A stretch of 37,634 nt of DNA, taken from assembly GCA_903858935.1 (NCBI GenBank), contig CAIOKO010000249.1, forward strand, positions 1 to 37,634, read 5' to 3'. Below, piece after piece: positions 1 to 8,862 of the stretch. The notes under the pieces were generated by a model, which saw only the letters and a program-made list of their open reading frames with translations, made no database searches and was not told the DNA's origin. Both the position numbers and the translations under genes were made by a program. Numbering within the stretch: the first letter of the stretch is position 1; the number at the start of each line of letters is the position of its first letter. The DNA is from an uncultured Schlesneria sp. Lineage in GTDB: Bacteria; Planctomycetota; Planctomycetia; Planctomycetales; Planctomycetaceae.

Positions 1-163
1 GGACATCCAAACCAACGAATCGTAATGTACTCATGGACCAGTCCTCCCGTTGTGGCTCTGTGGAAAAAGGATCGAAACGCTCGATCCATTAAACACAACC
101 CACGTATCCGTGGGCGACTGGTCCTTCCATTATGTCTACGATGACACCTCTTGTGAGTTCACC

Positions 164-2857
164 ATGAGAACGATTGCTTTAATCCTCCCGCTGATGCTGT
201 TTCTTATCCAGAATCTTCAGGCCGAGTCGATCTGGATTGAATGTGAAAAGCCAACGAAATCGACGATGAATCGGCACCCCTGGTGGTATGACCAGGTTAA
301 GAAAGATCATCTTTCTGGCGGAGAGTGGATCAGTAACTTCGAACCTAAGAAAATCGGTGAGGCGGAGTATTCAGTCACCACAAAGGAAGGTGGCAAATAC
401 GAATTCTGGGTCCGGGCCAATCCGACGTTAACGACGATGTCGTTTCGACTGAATGACAACAAAGATTGGAGTTCGATCGACTTCGAAAAATCGGCACGAG
501 AAGCGGTGAATATCGCTGCTGACGGGAAGCTGGATCTGCGGTTTATTGCCTGGGTTAAAGTCGGCTCCGTCGGCTTGAAGAAGGGGGCAAACCTGCTCCG
601 ATTCCGCATGAACAGCGAGAACAGCAACCACGGCGGCTTGGATTGTTTTGTCCTTTCGACTGAGCCATTCACGCCACGTGGACTTCTGAAACCGGGTGAG
701 ACAGCCAAAGATTCTGCTTCCATAGAAGCAGGCTGGTTCGCTTTCAATCCTTCTGCCGACAAGTTTCAGACGACATCGGTGATCGATCTGCGGTTCCTCA
801 ATGAAAAGCAGGCTGGCGAGAATGGATTCATCGCCAGGAATGACGGCCGGTTCGTTCACGGCAAATCGCTCAAACCGGTGCGGTTCTGGGCGGTGAATGG
901 CGCGGCCGCGAAGACTCGGGACGAACTGAAACTCGAAGCCCGACAACTTGCAAAATATGGCGTCAACCTTGTGCGGCTGCACGGCCCGATGTTCGATAAG
1001 CGGGGCGAAGTCGATCCTGAGAAAATTCAGCGAGCCTTTGATATTGTCGAAACAATGAAGGAGGAGGGGATCTATACCCACTTTTCGATCTACTTTCCGC
1101 TCTGGTTCGATCCGCCCGCGGATCTCGATTGGCTGTCCGGTTATGATGGCAAAACGCATTCGTTCGCGACCCCGTACTTCAATGCGAAGTTCCAGGAGAA
1201 ATATCGAGGCTGGTTCAAAACGTTGCTGACGACTCCCAGCCCGACGACGGGAAAACGGATGATTGACGAACCGGCCGTGTTCGGAGTGGAGTTGGTGAAT
1301 GAAGATTCGTTGTTCTTTTGGACATTTAACGACAAGCAGATTCCAGATGTTCCGCTGCGTGAAATGGAACATCAATTCGGCGAATGGGTGAAAGCCAAAT
1401 ACGGAAACTTCGAAAAAGCTTTCACAGCATGGAAAGATCAAAAAATTCCGCGCGATGCACCCGCCGAAGGACGCATTGGCTTTCGCCCCCTCTGGAACAT
1501 TGCCAACGAACGAACATCCCGCGATCAGGATACGGCCCGGTTCCTGACTGAAACCCAGCGCCGCTTCTATGACGAGTCAACGAGGTTTGTCAAAGGCCTT
1601 GGTTTCAAAGGCTTAGTCACCGCTTCGAACTGGGTCACGGCCAGCCCCGAAGTCCTGGGGCCGTTGGAGAAGTACACGTACATTCCCGGCGATTTTATCG
1701 ATCGGCATGGTTACTTTGGGTGCGCGAACGGTGGCGACGGCGCCGAATGGTCTCTTCGTGATGGCCACACATACGTTGATCGGAGTGCGCTCAAATTCGA
1801 AAGTGAGGAACCGGGGAAGCCTGCTTCGTTTGTCCATCCTGCGATGGACCCGCATTACGATAACAAGCCCTCCATGATTTCCGAGACCACCTGGAACCGC
1901 CCGAATCGACATCGTGGCGAAGCACCGCTGTATCTGGCGACCTACGGCGCATTGCAGGACAGCGATTGTATCGTCCATTTTGCAAAGGATGCCGTTGAAT
2001 GGTCGGTTAAGCCAGGCTATTTCATGCAGCCCTGGACGCTGACCGCACCGACTCAATTCGGCCAGTTTCCTGCCGCCGCATTGATATATCGTCAGGGCCT
2101 GATTCAGACGGGCGATGACATGGCCCAGTTGACACTCCACTACGAAGACCTGCTGAAGCTGCAAGGAACGCCGCTTCCCCAGGATGCGGCGTTTGATGAA
2201 CTCCGCCTGAAGGATGTTCCGACGGGAACCTCAGTAAAACAGGGCCAGCGGATTGATCCATTGATTCATTATGTCGGTAAAACCCACGTCACTTTCACGA
2301 CACCAACCTCCAAAGCACAACGAAGTTACACGAAGTTGAAACCGCTGGCAAAATTTATCGACCACAAAGCGAAAACAGTCGTCAGCAGCACCAGCCAATT
2401 GAAGCTCGACTGGGGCAACGGCCTGTTGACGATTAACGCTCCGTCGGCGCAGGGAGCCAGCGGGAACCTGGCCGGTGCCGGTGAGATCAAATTGGCTGAT
2501 GTGACGATCTCCATGCCGCTCGATGTCGCTCATGCGATTGTCGTCAGTCTGGATGGTCAACCGATTGCTAAATCGAAGAAGATGCTGCTGCAAGTGATGA
2601 CAGAAGAAAAGGGGACAGGATTCCGTTCTGAGCCGATCGAGGGCCGCCGCAATCGTATCGTTTCGATCGGCGAATCGCCCTGGCTGGTGAAGAAGATCGA
2701 AGGACAAGTGAAGTTTCATCGCACTGATGCAGGCAAGTTGAAAGTGACCGCTCTCGATCAATATGGCGAACCGGCCGCGTCCAAAGCGGTCGATTTATCG
2801 CCGGGTGGATTTACGCTCCAGCCAGAAACCCTGTATTACTCGATCGCGTTCGAATAA
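164..2857 (+). CDS. Secreted glycoside hydrolase-like protein (clan GH-A type TIM barrel)
   Basis: The 897-residue product probably acts on a polysaccharide outside the cytoplasm; the substrate cannot be read. I chose the ATG at 164 because it begins a classic signal peptide (MRTIALILPLMLFLIQNLQA). The frame stays open upstream to about 50, but that stretch does not look like protein. Residues ~20-180 look like a beta-sandwich carbohydrate-binding module (CBM6/35-like). Residues ~240-600 look like a GH5-type barrel: FWAVNGA, then KYGVNLVRLHGP, then LVNEDS with Glu380 as candidate acid/base, then ISETTW with Glu574 as candidate nucleophile. The last ~200 residues look like beta-rich accessory domains. 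Assignment to a clan GH-A family is by motif memory only, and a catalytically inactive member is possible. It stands alone, convergent with the minus-strand pair that follows. Confidence 0.75.
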   Translation: MRTIALILPLMLFLIQNLQAESIWIECEKPTKSTMNRHPWWYDQVKKDHLSGGEWISNFEPKKIGEAEYSVTTKEGGKYEFWVRANPTLTTMSFRLNDNKDWSSIDFEKSAREAVNIAADGKLDLRFIAWVKVGSVGLKKGANLLRFRMNSENSNHGGLDCFVLSTEPFTPRGLLKPGETAKDSASIEAGWFAFNPSADKFQTTSVIDLRFLNEKQAGENGFIARNDGRFVHGKSLKPVRFWAVNGAAAKTRDELKLEARQLAKYGVNLVRLHGPMFDKRGEVDPEKIQRAFDIVETMKEEGIYTHFSIYFPLWFDPPADLDWLSGYDGKTHSFATPYFNAKFQEKYRGWFKTLLTTPSPTTGKRMIDEPAVFGVELVNEDSLFFWTFNDKQIPDVPLREMEHQFGEWVKAKYGNFEKAFTAWKDQKIPRDAPAEGRIGFRPLWNIANERTSRDQDTARFLTETQRRFYDESTRFVKGLGFKGLVTASNWVTASPEVLGPLEKYTYIPGDFIDRHGYFGCANGGDGAEWSLRDGHTYVDRSALKFESEEPGKPASFVHPAMDPHYDNKPSMISETTWNRPNRHRGEAPLYLATYGALQDSDCIVHFAKDAVEWSVKPGYFMQPWTLTAPTQFGQFPAAALIYRQGLIQTGDDMAQLTLHYEDLLKLQGTPLPQDAAFDELRLKDVPTGTSVKQGQRIDPLIHYVGKTHVTFTTPTSKAQRSYTKLKPLAKFIDHKAKTVVSSTSQLKLDWGNGLLTINAPSAQGASGNLAGAGEIKLADVTISMPLDVAHAIVVSLDGQPIAKSKKMLLQVMTEEKGTGFRSEPIEGRRNRIVSIGESPWLVKKIEGQVKFHRTDAGKLKVTALDQYGEPAASKAVDLSPGGFTLQPETLYYSIAFE

Positions 2858-2896
2858 TCGGGATTTTAACGAAACGGGAAGTTTTGTGGACAACGT

Positions 2897-3517
2897 TCAA
2901 AGTTGGGCCGCGAACTTGATTGCGTTTTCAGGCCAGTCGGGTGCTGATGAAATTGCTGGTAGCACTTCTTCCGGTTGATCGACGACTTGCCACATTGAGG
3001 CGTGTTGCTCACCCATGAATCGTTCGGTGATCATTGATGATAGTAGCTGGATCAAAGGATTAAAGAATCCACGAGTGTTGACCAGCACGATGGGATGCAG
3101 GTACAGCCCCAGTTTCTTTAGCGTGATTGCTTCAAAGAGTTCTTCCAATGTCCCGGAACCGCCCGGCAAGGCAACGACCGCGTGGCTTTGCGACAACATC
3201 AGATGCTTGCGAGTACGCAGGTCCTCCACACGCCGAAGCTCAGTCAGACCTGGGTGTTCCCATTCCAGCTCAACCATGAAATCAGGGATGACTCCGACAA
3301 CGCGTCCCTGTTTACTGAGAGCTCCATTCGCCAGCGAACCCATTGATCCGATGGCCCCTCCGCCATAGATGATCGAACAGCCTCTGTCGGCCAGTAGTTC
3401 ACCCAGTCGAAACGCGGCGGCATGATAAGCTGGGTCACACGCCTGGCTGGAAGCGCAATAAACGCAGACGACTTTTTCATTGTTTTGGATTTTTGCGTCC
3501 ATTTCGTTATTCAACAT
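2897..3517 (-). CDS. LOG family protein (TIGR00730, Rossmann fold)
   Basis: About 206 residues. The family includes cytokinin riboside 5'-monophosphate phosphoribohydrolases (LOG) and nucleotide-cleaving relatives of YgdH/PpnN. Visible hallmarks are the N-terminal strand VCVYCASS, the glycine loop IIYGGGAIGSMG and the family signature PGGSGTLEE, which holds the catalytic Glu; Arg and Lys of RTRKHLM precede it. Length is typical. The ATG at 3517 overlaps the stop of the upstream gene (3507-3509), which suggests translational coupling. A second ATG at 3502, just after that stop, is equally possible. No strong Shine-Dalgarno site precedes either. The longer reading frame to 3556 lies inside the neighbour and is unlikely. 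Confidence 0.87.
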   Translation of the reverse strand: MLNNEMDAKIQNNEKVVCVYCASSQACDPAYHAAAFRLGELLADRGCSIIYGGGAIGSMGSLANGALSKQGRVVGVIPDFMVELEWEHPGLTELRRVEDLRTRKHLMLSQSHAVVALPGGSGTLEELFEAITLKKLGLYLHPIVLVNTRGFFNPLIQLLSSMITERFMGEQHASMWQVVDQPEEVLPAISSAPDWPENAIKFAAQL

Positions 3518-3866
3518 CGAGATACGTCCAACCGCAGGATGAACAGCGGTCATCAACCTGTCCCATGATATAGCCGCAGGAGAGGCAGCGAGTAAATCGA
3601 TTATCTTCGTCAGAATCTAATCGGTTTCGATGGTTGAGTTGAGCCTGATGAATGATTTTCTTGGCCAGGCTCGCTTGCGATTCTTCGACATGAATCCGCG
3701 GGCACGTAATCCATCCTGCCGGCAATTCACCGACGGCACCCTGCAGAAATTCGTTTTCCACGTGCGACGGCACGCCCGCTTCGTCTAAAGCCGCACGGAT
3801 TACGTAGGCTTCAGGGAGACTTTTTGCCCGATAGATTTCGACTGACTTTGGGTTTGTAACACTCAT
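3507..3866 (-). CDS. DUF2007 domain protein with C-terminal zinc ribbon
   Basis: A 119-residue protein. Residues ~8-75 match the DUF2007 pattern ('putative prokaryotic signal transducing protein'): VEIYRAKSLPEAYVIRAALD, then an ENEFLQGAVGELPAGW segment, then a strand-helix with HVEESQASLAKKII. The C-terminus carries a treble-clef-like zinc ribbon, CLSCGY and CSSCGW, with four Cys that could bind one zinc. Function is unknown; a binding or regulatory role is inference. It is the first gene of a two-gene minus-strand unit with the LOG gene, whose start overlaps its stop codon. The 230 bp between it and proA are a divergent promoter region. Confidence 0.8.
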   Translation of the reverse strand: MSVTNPKSVEIYRAKSLPEAYVIRAALDEAGVPSHVENEFLQGAVGELPAGWITCPRIHVEESQASLAKKIIHQAQLNHRNRLDSDEDNRFTRCLSCGYIMGQVDDRCSSCGWTYLDVE

Positions 3867-4096
3867 CGCACTGAAAACTTCGGTGAAATTGTTTCAACCT
3901 CAAAATGAGAATTCCCCGCTTGCTGAATCATCACTTGTCGATGACCGGCAACACCAGGCGCGGAAGTCCTTGCCAGCGAACTGGATTGTGCGAAGAAAAA
4001 CAGCCTGTTTCAACCGACTCGGATTGTCAAAGCGACACATGAGATTGACGCTTCCTCTGGTCCCTACGATACTTATTGTCTTACAAGGGGAAAGTG

Positions 4097-5356
4097 ATGT
4101 CAGAGTGGTCAGAATATGCCGATCAGTTAACGAAGCAGGCTCGACGAGCCTCGCGGGAGTTAGCGATTGTCAGTGGCGAGCAAAAACAGCGTTGGTTACA
4201 TCGATCGGCCGAACTTTTGTTGGCTCGCGTGGACGAGATCGTCGCGGCGAATGCACTCGATTTGAAAGCGGCTCCTGATTACGGATTGAATGCCGCCGCG
4301 ATCGATCGGTTGAAGTTGACTCCGGCGAGACTGGAGTCGATCGCCTCGGCTCTTCGTGAGGTCGCTTCCCTGCCTGATCCGATCGGTGAATTACTCGATT
4401 CGAATGTTCGTCCCAATGGGTTGGTGGTCACGCGAGTCCGTGTTCCGTTGGGGGTCGTCTTTTTTATCTATGAATCGCGTCCCAACGTGACGATGGATGC
4501 CGCTTCGCTTTGTGTGAAAAGTGGCAACGCCGTTATTCTGCGCGGTGGCAAAGAAGCGCTGCACAGCAATCTGGCCTTACATAAAATCCTTCGCGATGCA
4601 CTTGTGGAGACAGGCTTGCCGGAGCACGCTGTGCAGCTGGTCCAGTCGACCGAGCGAGAGATTGTTGGCGAACTGCTAAAACGAGGCGATCGAATCGATG
4701 TGACGATTCCTCGTGGCGGAAAATCGCTGATTGAACGGGTTGCCAATGAGGCTCGTATGCCTGTCATCAAGCACTTTGATGGCATTTGTCATGTTTACGT
4801 GGATAAGTCGGCAGACCAGGAGATGGCACTGGCGATTCTGAAAAACAGCAAATGTCAAAGACCAGGTGTCTGTAACGCGGCAGAGACTCTGCTCGTGCAC
4901 GCCGAGATTGCCGAAAGTTTTCTTTCTAAGGCGGCTGCGATGCTGCAGGCTGAAAAAGTCGAGGTGCGCGGTTGTGATCGAACGCGTCGCTGGATGTCAT
5001 CAGCCAAAACCGCCACGAATCAGGACTATCATACGGAATATCTGGATTTGATTCTGTCCGTGAAAGTTGTTGATAACGTTTCAGCCGCGATCGATCATAT
5101 TGATGAATTCAGTTCTCATCATACGGAAACGATCGTGACTAACGATCTGGCGGCAGCCAATCGGTTTACGCGTGAAGTCGACTCCGCAGCAGTCATTGTC
5201 AATGCGAGCACTCGATTTAACGATGGCGGCGAATTTGGTTTAGGAGCGGAAATCGGGATTTCAACTGATAAGTTTCATGCTCGAGGTCCCTGCGGTCTGC
5301 GCGAGCTGACAAGCTATAAGTGGGTCGCGCACGGGTCCGGCCAGGTTCGAAAATAG
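4097..5356 (+). CDS. proA: Glutamate-5-semialdehyde dehydrogenase (gamma-glutamyl phosphate reductase)
   Basis: ProA reduces gamma-glutamyl phosphate to glutamate-5-semialdehyde with NADPH, the second step of proline synthesis from glutamate. The 419-residue product has the usual length. It shows the ALDH-like fold with [29 protein letters not shown] read in two parts, the catalytic cysteine in [12 protein letters not shown], and the conserved tail [21 protein letters not shown] chose the ATG at 4097 because it gives the family start ([16 protein letters not shown]) and follows an AAGGGGAAAG purine run. A TTG at 4076 in the same frame is less likely. proB is not next door. fliM starts 17 bp after the stop, so the two may be co-transcribed although their functions are unrelated. 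Confidence 0.95.
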   Translation: MSEWSEYADQLTKQARRASRELAIVSGEQKQRWLHRSAELLLARVDEIVAANALDLKAAPDYGLNAAAIDRLKLTPARLESIASALREVASLPDPIGELLDSNVRPNGLVVTRVRVPLGVVFFIYESRPNVTMDAASLCVKSGNAVILRGGKEALHSNLALHKILRDALVETGLPEHAVQLVQSTEREIVGELLKRGDRIDVTIPRGGKSLIERVANEARMPVIKHFDGICHVYVDKSADQEMALAILKNSKCQRPGVCNAAETLLVHAEIAESFLSKAAAMLQAEKVEVRGCDRTRRWMSSAKTATNQDYHTEYLDLILSVKVVDNVSAAIDHIDEFSSHHTETIVTNDLAAANRFTREVDSAAVIVNASTRFNDGGEFGLGAEIGISTDKFHARGPCGLRELTSYKWVAHGSGQVRK

Positions 5357-5373
5357 ACGGGAAAGGTCCACGG

Positions 5374-6333
5374 ATGGGCAAAATCTTGAGCCAGTCGGAA
5401 GTCGAAGCGGTCCTGTCGTCGCTGGATTTTACGTCGACCCGGTCGTCGACCTCGAATGTTGCCAGTCCTGAGCCTGCTCCCATCGTCAATCTCTACGATT
5501 TCGAGCATCCATTGCCTCTTCAGAAGTCTCAGCTGGATTCGTTGCGGCTTGCGTCGGCTTCGGCCGGTCAACAAATCCAGACGGGATTAAATCGCTTGTT
5601 ACGGACTCCCGTGGTTGTCAACTTTCTGGCGGTGGAGCAATCGACGTATCGAGACTACCTCGCCGCGTGTGAGAACCCGGCCTGCCTGGCATCGTTCAAG
5701 TCGGATACATCGGCATGTACGTGGCTGCTCGACGTCAGTCGTTCGCTCGCGTTTGCATTTGTGGATTGTCTGCTGGGTGGAACGGTCTCTGGACTGGCTC
5801 TGGATCGACCGTTCACGGATGTAGAAGTTCGATTGATCGACAAGGCTATGAAGACCGTTTTGCGTGAGCTTTCCAGCGATGACTTGCGGACGGGGTCACT
5901 GGAGATGACAGATCTCGCCTGTGATGCCTCTCTGATCGTTGAATCGACATCAAACGAGGCGGTCGTCCTGGTCAGTTTTGAGATTCTCTGCCCACCTTGT
6001 CAGGGCCTTGTTCAACTATGTGTTCCGTGGAAAGAGGCTACGCCCAATGCGCAGCTCAACAAAATTTCGGAAAAAAGTGGTATCGAACGGATACGACAAT
6101 CCGCTGCTAAAGTTCCGGTGGTCGCGACGGCCCGGTTGGCACGTTTAAAACTGGCGGCCCGTGATTTTGCTCAACTGAAACCGGGGGATGTCCTGTTGAC
6201 GGATACGAATTCTTCGGCTGAAATCAGCTTGGAGATCGATGGCCGAGAGATCTTTCGCGGAACGCCTGGTCAATCTCGCAATCAAAAGGTATTTCTTGTT
6301 TCAAGTCACTCTCTGGGCGGGAAAACCGATTGA
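5374..6333 (+). CDS. fliM: Flagellar motor switch protein FliM
   Basis: FliM is the rotor C-ring protein that binds phospho-CheY and sets rotation direction. The 319-residue product begins with the CheY-binding peptide (MGKILSQSEVEAVLSSLDF, close to the LSQxEIDALL consensus). A FliM middle domain follows: LQKSQLDSLRLASASAGQQI, then LLGGT and DRPFTDVEVRLIDKAM. It ends with a FliN/SpoA-like C-terminal domain of about 70 residues (LKPGDVLLTDTNSSAEISLEIDGREIFRGTPG read in parts). The ATG at 5374 places the CheY motif at the exact N-terminus, so I prefer it to the longer frame overlapping proA. The gene is isolated: no other flagellar gene is in the window. This implies a motile stage and a dispersed flagellar gene set. 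Confidence 0.9.
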   Translation: MGKILSQSEVEAVLSSLDFTSTRSSTSNVASPEPAPIVNLYDFEHPLPLQKSQLDSLRLASASAGQQIQTGLNRLLRTPVVVNFLAVEQSTYRDYLAACENPACLASFKSDTSACTWLLDVSRSLAFAFVDCLLGGTVSGLALDRPFTDVEVRLIDKAMKTVLRELSSDDLRTGSLEMTDLACDASLIVESTSNEAVVLVSFEILCPPCQGLVQLCVPWKEATPNAQLNKISEKSGIERIRQSAAKVPVVATARLARLKLAARDFAQLKPGDVLLTDTNSSAEISLEIDGREIFRGTPGQSRNQKVFLVSSHSLGGKTD

Positions 6334-6359
6334 AAACTGACAGATTGAAAAGTCAGTGA

Positions 6360-6391
6360 TTGACGGTTGACGATCGCGGGGATAATACTAT
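6360..6391 (+). promoter_or_regulatory. Possible promoter of the infC operon
   Basis: A TTGACG hexamer at 6360-6365 is followed by the AT-rich stretch GATAATACTAT at 6381-6391. The spacer is 15 bp to GATAAT or 17 bp to TAATAC. Transcription would start about 65 nt before the infC start codon. Neither pairing is perfect, so this is a candidate only. Confidence 0.4.
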
Positions 6392-6460
6392 ACGTCCAAG
6401 TTTGTCTGATGTCCGGAATGCCGCCGGACAATCCCCATTTCATTTCAGGAGAACGCAGCA

Positions 6461-6970
6461 ATCGAAACAACGCATCGAATTAACGACCAGATTCGCCTCT
6501 CGCCGATTCGTGTCGTGGATCAAGAAGGTAAAATGTTGGGGGTCATCCCCACGTCGGAAGCGATGAGGACCGCGATGGACGCGGGTCTGGATCTGGTTGA
6601 AGTAGCCCCGAATGAACGTCCGCCTGTCTGCCGAATTATGGACTACGGCAAGTTCAAGTACGAGCAGAAGCGTAAAGCAGCAAACTCTGCCAAGCAGCAT
6701 CAGGTTCAACTGAAAGAGATTCGTCTTCGCCCGAAAACGGGCGAGCACGACATCGATTTCAAAGTGAAGCAGGCTCGCGAGTTTCTGGTCCATAAGGACA
6801 AGGTAAAATTCAACGTTCAGTTCAAGGGACGTGAGAATGCCCACCATGACCGCGGTCGTGAAATGCTCGCCAGCATCATCGAGCAGCTTCAAGACGTCAG
6901 CAAAGTCGAAAAAACGCCGTCGATGGAAGGGGGCCGGAATATGACTGCCGTGCTTTCTCCGAAAGCTTAA
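6461..6970 (+). CDS. infC: Translation initiation factor IF-3, AUC start codon
   Basis: IF-3 binds the 30S subunit, blocks premature 50S joining and proofreads start codon choice. From an ATC at 6461 the product has 169 residues, normal for the family. It begins with the conserved HRINDQI segment, then [13 protein letters not shown], then [26 protein letters not shown] split over the N-domain end and linker, and a C-domain with [12 protein letters not shown]. No ATG, GTG or TTG lies in this frame between the in-frame stop at 6407-6409 and the GTG at 6515, and starting at 6515 would remove the conserved N-terminus. AGGAG at 6447-6451 sits 9 nt before the ATC. E. coli infC uses AUU, so a rare start used for IF-3 autocontrol is expected; here it is AUC. 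First gene of infC-rpmI-rplT-pheS. Confidence 0.93.
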   Translation: METTHRINDQIRLSPIRVVDQEGKMLGVIPTSEAMRTAMDAGLDLVEVAPNERPPVCRIMDYGKFKYEQKRKAANSAKQHQVQLKEIRLRPKTGEHDIDFKVKQAREFLVHKDKVKFNVQFKGRENAHHDRGREMLASIIEQLQDVSKVEKTPSMEGGRNMTAVLSPKA

Positions 6971-7115
6971 TGGCAGCGTTTTTCGCTCGTGAGAAAAGTC
7001 GCTGGAAAATTTTGTGGCGAATCGGATATACTCCCTCCCCCCCGATGTCAGGGGAATGCGGTGGCGTCGGTTTATCCACCTGCATTGCAGTTTTTGAAAT
7101 CAAGGAATTACGGCC

Positions 7116-7319
7116 ATGCCGAAGCAAAAAACTCACAAAGGGATGAAGAAGCGGTTCAAAGTGACCGCTTCGGGCAAGGCCAAGTGCCGCAGCGCCTACC
7201 GTGGCCACTTGCTCAGCCATAAATCCAGTAAAAGAAAACGCCAGAATCGCAATGACGTTGTCCTCGTAAAGGCCGATGCTAAAATGATTTGCGACGCTCT
7301 GCGGTCAGCGGGTCATTAA
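7116..7319 (+). CDS. rpmI: 50S ribosomal protein bL35
   Basis: A 67-residue, highly basic large-subunit protein. It starts with the canonical MPKQKTHKGMKKRFKVTASGK and has the conserved GHLLSHKSSKRKRQNR stretch. It lies 145 bp after infC and 63 bp before rplT, the usual gene order. The wide infC-rpmI gap contains a C-run with a GGGG partner (about 7036-7056) and a TATACT box at 7027-7032 but no convincing -35, so a second internal promoter or a leader structure is possible but not shown. Confidence 0.97.
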   Translation: MPKQKTHKGMKKRFKVTASGKAKCRSAYRGHLLSHKSSKRKRQNRNDVVLVKADAKMICDALRSAGH

Positions 7320-7382
7320 TTGGTCCCCTCTTTTGTTCATTTGTCCGTCGTCCGGTTCGTGTTCTAATCAGCGAATGTCATC

Positions 7383-7754
7383 ATGAGAATTTGTTTTAGC
7401 GTTGCACGTCGTAAGTCCCATAAGCGACTGTTTCGTGAAGTTAAAGGCAGCTACGGCGGCCGAAAGAATCTGCTGCGACTTGTCAAAGAGACTGTCGTAC
7501 GAAACCGTGTCTTCGCTTATCGCGATCGTCGGAATCGTAAGCGTGAATTCCGCGCTTTGTGGATCATCCGAATCAAGGCGGCCGCTGAAATGCGCGGTTT
7601 GTCATATTCCCGATTCATTTATGGACTTACGCTGGCTGATATCAAGTTGAACCGCAAGGTTCTCAGCGAAATGGCGATTCATAGCCCGGAAGTCTTTGAC
7701 GAAGTCACGAATCTGGTGCGTGAGGGGCTGAAAAAGGCAAATCAAGCGGTTTAG
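7383..7754 (+). CDS. rplT: 50S ribosomal protein bL20
   Basis: A 123-residue rRNA-binding protein needed for early 50S assembly; in other bacteria it represses its own operon. Conserved blocks are [39 protein letters not shown] and [11 protein letters not shown]. The N-terminus ([17 protein letters not shown]) differs from the usual MARVKRG start: the R-V-K-R-G part is replaced and shortened, but the basic extension that follows is intact. The ATG at 7383 is the only ATG in this frame nearby. A terminator-like hairpin follows the stop. Confidence 0.96.
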   Translation: MRICFSVARRKSHKRLFREVKGSYGGRKNLLRLVKETVVRNRVFAYRDRRNRKREFRALWIIRIKAAAEMRGLSYSRFIYGLTLADIKLNRKVLSEMAIHSPEVFDEVTNLVREGLKKANQAV

Positions 7755-7784
7755 GCCGGATTGCACGCGAGAGATGATTTGATC

Positions 7785-7828
7785 AAGACACTGCCCCAAG
7801 CTGATCAAGGGGTGGTGTCTTTTTATTT
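7785..7828 (+). terminator. Intrinsic terminator or attenuator between rplT and pheS
   Basis: Arms at 7785-7797 and 7809-7821 form a 13-bp stem (AAGACACTGCCCC pairing with GGGGTGGTGTCTT, two G-U pairs) around an 11-nt loop. A T-rich run (to 7828) follows directly. It ends 17 nt before the pheS ATG. This position suggests termination of the ribosomal protein operon with read-through, or attenuation of pheS. Confidence 0.75.
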
Positions 7829-7845
7829 AAACGCCAGGAAATACG

Positions 7846-8847
7846 ATGGAACTCAGCCAGATCTTTGCCGCATTCCAGCACGAAGCCCTGACGGCGATTT
7901 CGTCGGCACATAACGCGGAATCACTCGAACAGGTTCGAATTGAGTTCCTGGGTAAGAAGCAGGGGAAGTTGAAAGACCTGCAGGCGAATCTCGCGAAAGT
8001 TCCCCCGGAGCAGCGGCCCGAGGTCGGCAAACGATTCAATGAGGTTAAAGACGCTGTCACAAAAGCCTGGGAAGAACGCGAAAAAGAGCTCAGTAAGACG
8101 AAAGTCGTCGCAACGGCCATTGATGTGACTTTGCCGGGAATCCGCCCGGCTATCGGCAAACGCCATCCGCTGACTCAGACCATCATCGAATTTCAAGACA
8201 TTATGGCTCGGTTTGGTTTTGAAGTCGAAGACGGTCCTGAGATCGAAGACGAATGGCACAACTTTGTCGCGCTCAATATTCCAGATGATCATCCCGCTCG
8301 CGATCCGCTGGACAATTTCTATCTGGCAACCGCCGGAGTGGCGGGTGGCGGGCCTCGGTTACTGCGTAGTCAGACATCAACGATTCAGATTCGAGTCATG
8401 GAAAATCGGAAACCCCCGATTCGTATTGTTTCGGTGGGACGCGTCTATCGACCGGACGAGATTGACGACACGCACCACCTCATGTTCCATCAGATGGAAG
8501 GATTAATGGTCGGCAAGGATGTGACGATGGCCTCACTGAAGACGGTATTGCGTCTGTTCGCGACTGCCTATCTGGGTGAAGACGTCCATGTGCGGTTTCG
8601 CCCATCGTTTTTCCCGTTTACTGAACCGAGCGTTGAATTCGATGTGCAGCGGGGTGACAGCTGGCTGGAATTAGGTGGTGCCGGTATGGTCGACCCCAAT
8701 GTTTTGAGGGCTGTCGGTTATGACCCGGACGAGGTAAGCGGCTTTGCCTTCGGACTGGGGATTGCGCGGTTCTGCATGATGCGACATGGAATCAAGAATA
8801 TCCGACACTTTTATCAGAATGACATTCGTTTCCTGCAGCAGTTCTGA
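7846..8847 (+). CDS. pheS: Phenylalanine--tRNA ligase alpha subunit
   Basis: PheS is the catalytic subunit of the (alpha-beta)2 class II enzyme that charges tRNA-Phe. The 333-residue product has the N-terminal coiled coil (residues ~1-90), motif 1 around [19 protein letters not shown], motif 2 around [20 protein letters not shown], and motif 3 [18 protein letters not shown]. The phenylalanine pocket segment [17 protein letters not shown] is also present. Length is normal. pheT, which usually follows pheS, is not here; the next gene is an ABM-domain protein, so the beta subunit must be encoded elsewhere. A terminator-like hairpin lies directly upstream. Confidence 0.96.
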   Translation: MELSQIFAAFQHEALTAISSAHNAESLEQVRIEFLGKKQGKLKDLQANLAKVPPEQRPEVGKRFNEVKDAVTKAWEEREKELSKTKVVATAIDVTLPGIRPAIGKRHPLTQTIIEFQDIMARFGFEVEDGPEIEDEWHNFVALNIPDDHPARDPLDNFYLATAGVAGGGPRLLRSQTSTIQIRVMENRKPPIRIVSVGRVYRPDEIDDTHHLMFHQMEGLMVGKDVTMASLKTVLRLFATAYLGEDVHVRFRPSFFPFTEPSVEFDVQRGDSWLELGGAGMVDPNVLRAVGYDPDEVSGFAFGLGIARFCMMRHGIKNIRHFYQNDIRFLQQF

Positions 8848-8862
8848 TTTGAAGGAAATCAC

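Noticed and set aside
1-163. Tail of an upstream gene at the window edge
   Set aside because: Short open frames exist (one ends at a TAA at 23-25), but too few residues remain to support any call.
428-1441. Long minus-strand open frame (337 codons) opposite the glycoside hydrolase gene
   Set aside because: It is antisense to a clearly coding gene with signal peptide and motifs; its translation is Arg/His/Phe-rich with no domain, typical of a shadow frame. The same holds for minus-strand frames at 1613-2164 and 2231-2761.
6515-6970. infC starting at the GTG at 6515
   Set aside because: This would delete the conserved HRINDQI N-terminus and lacks a Shine-Dalgarno site at the right distance; the ATC at 6461 fits both.
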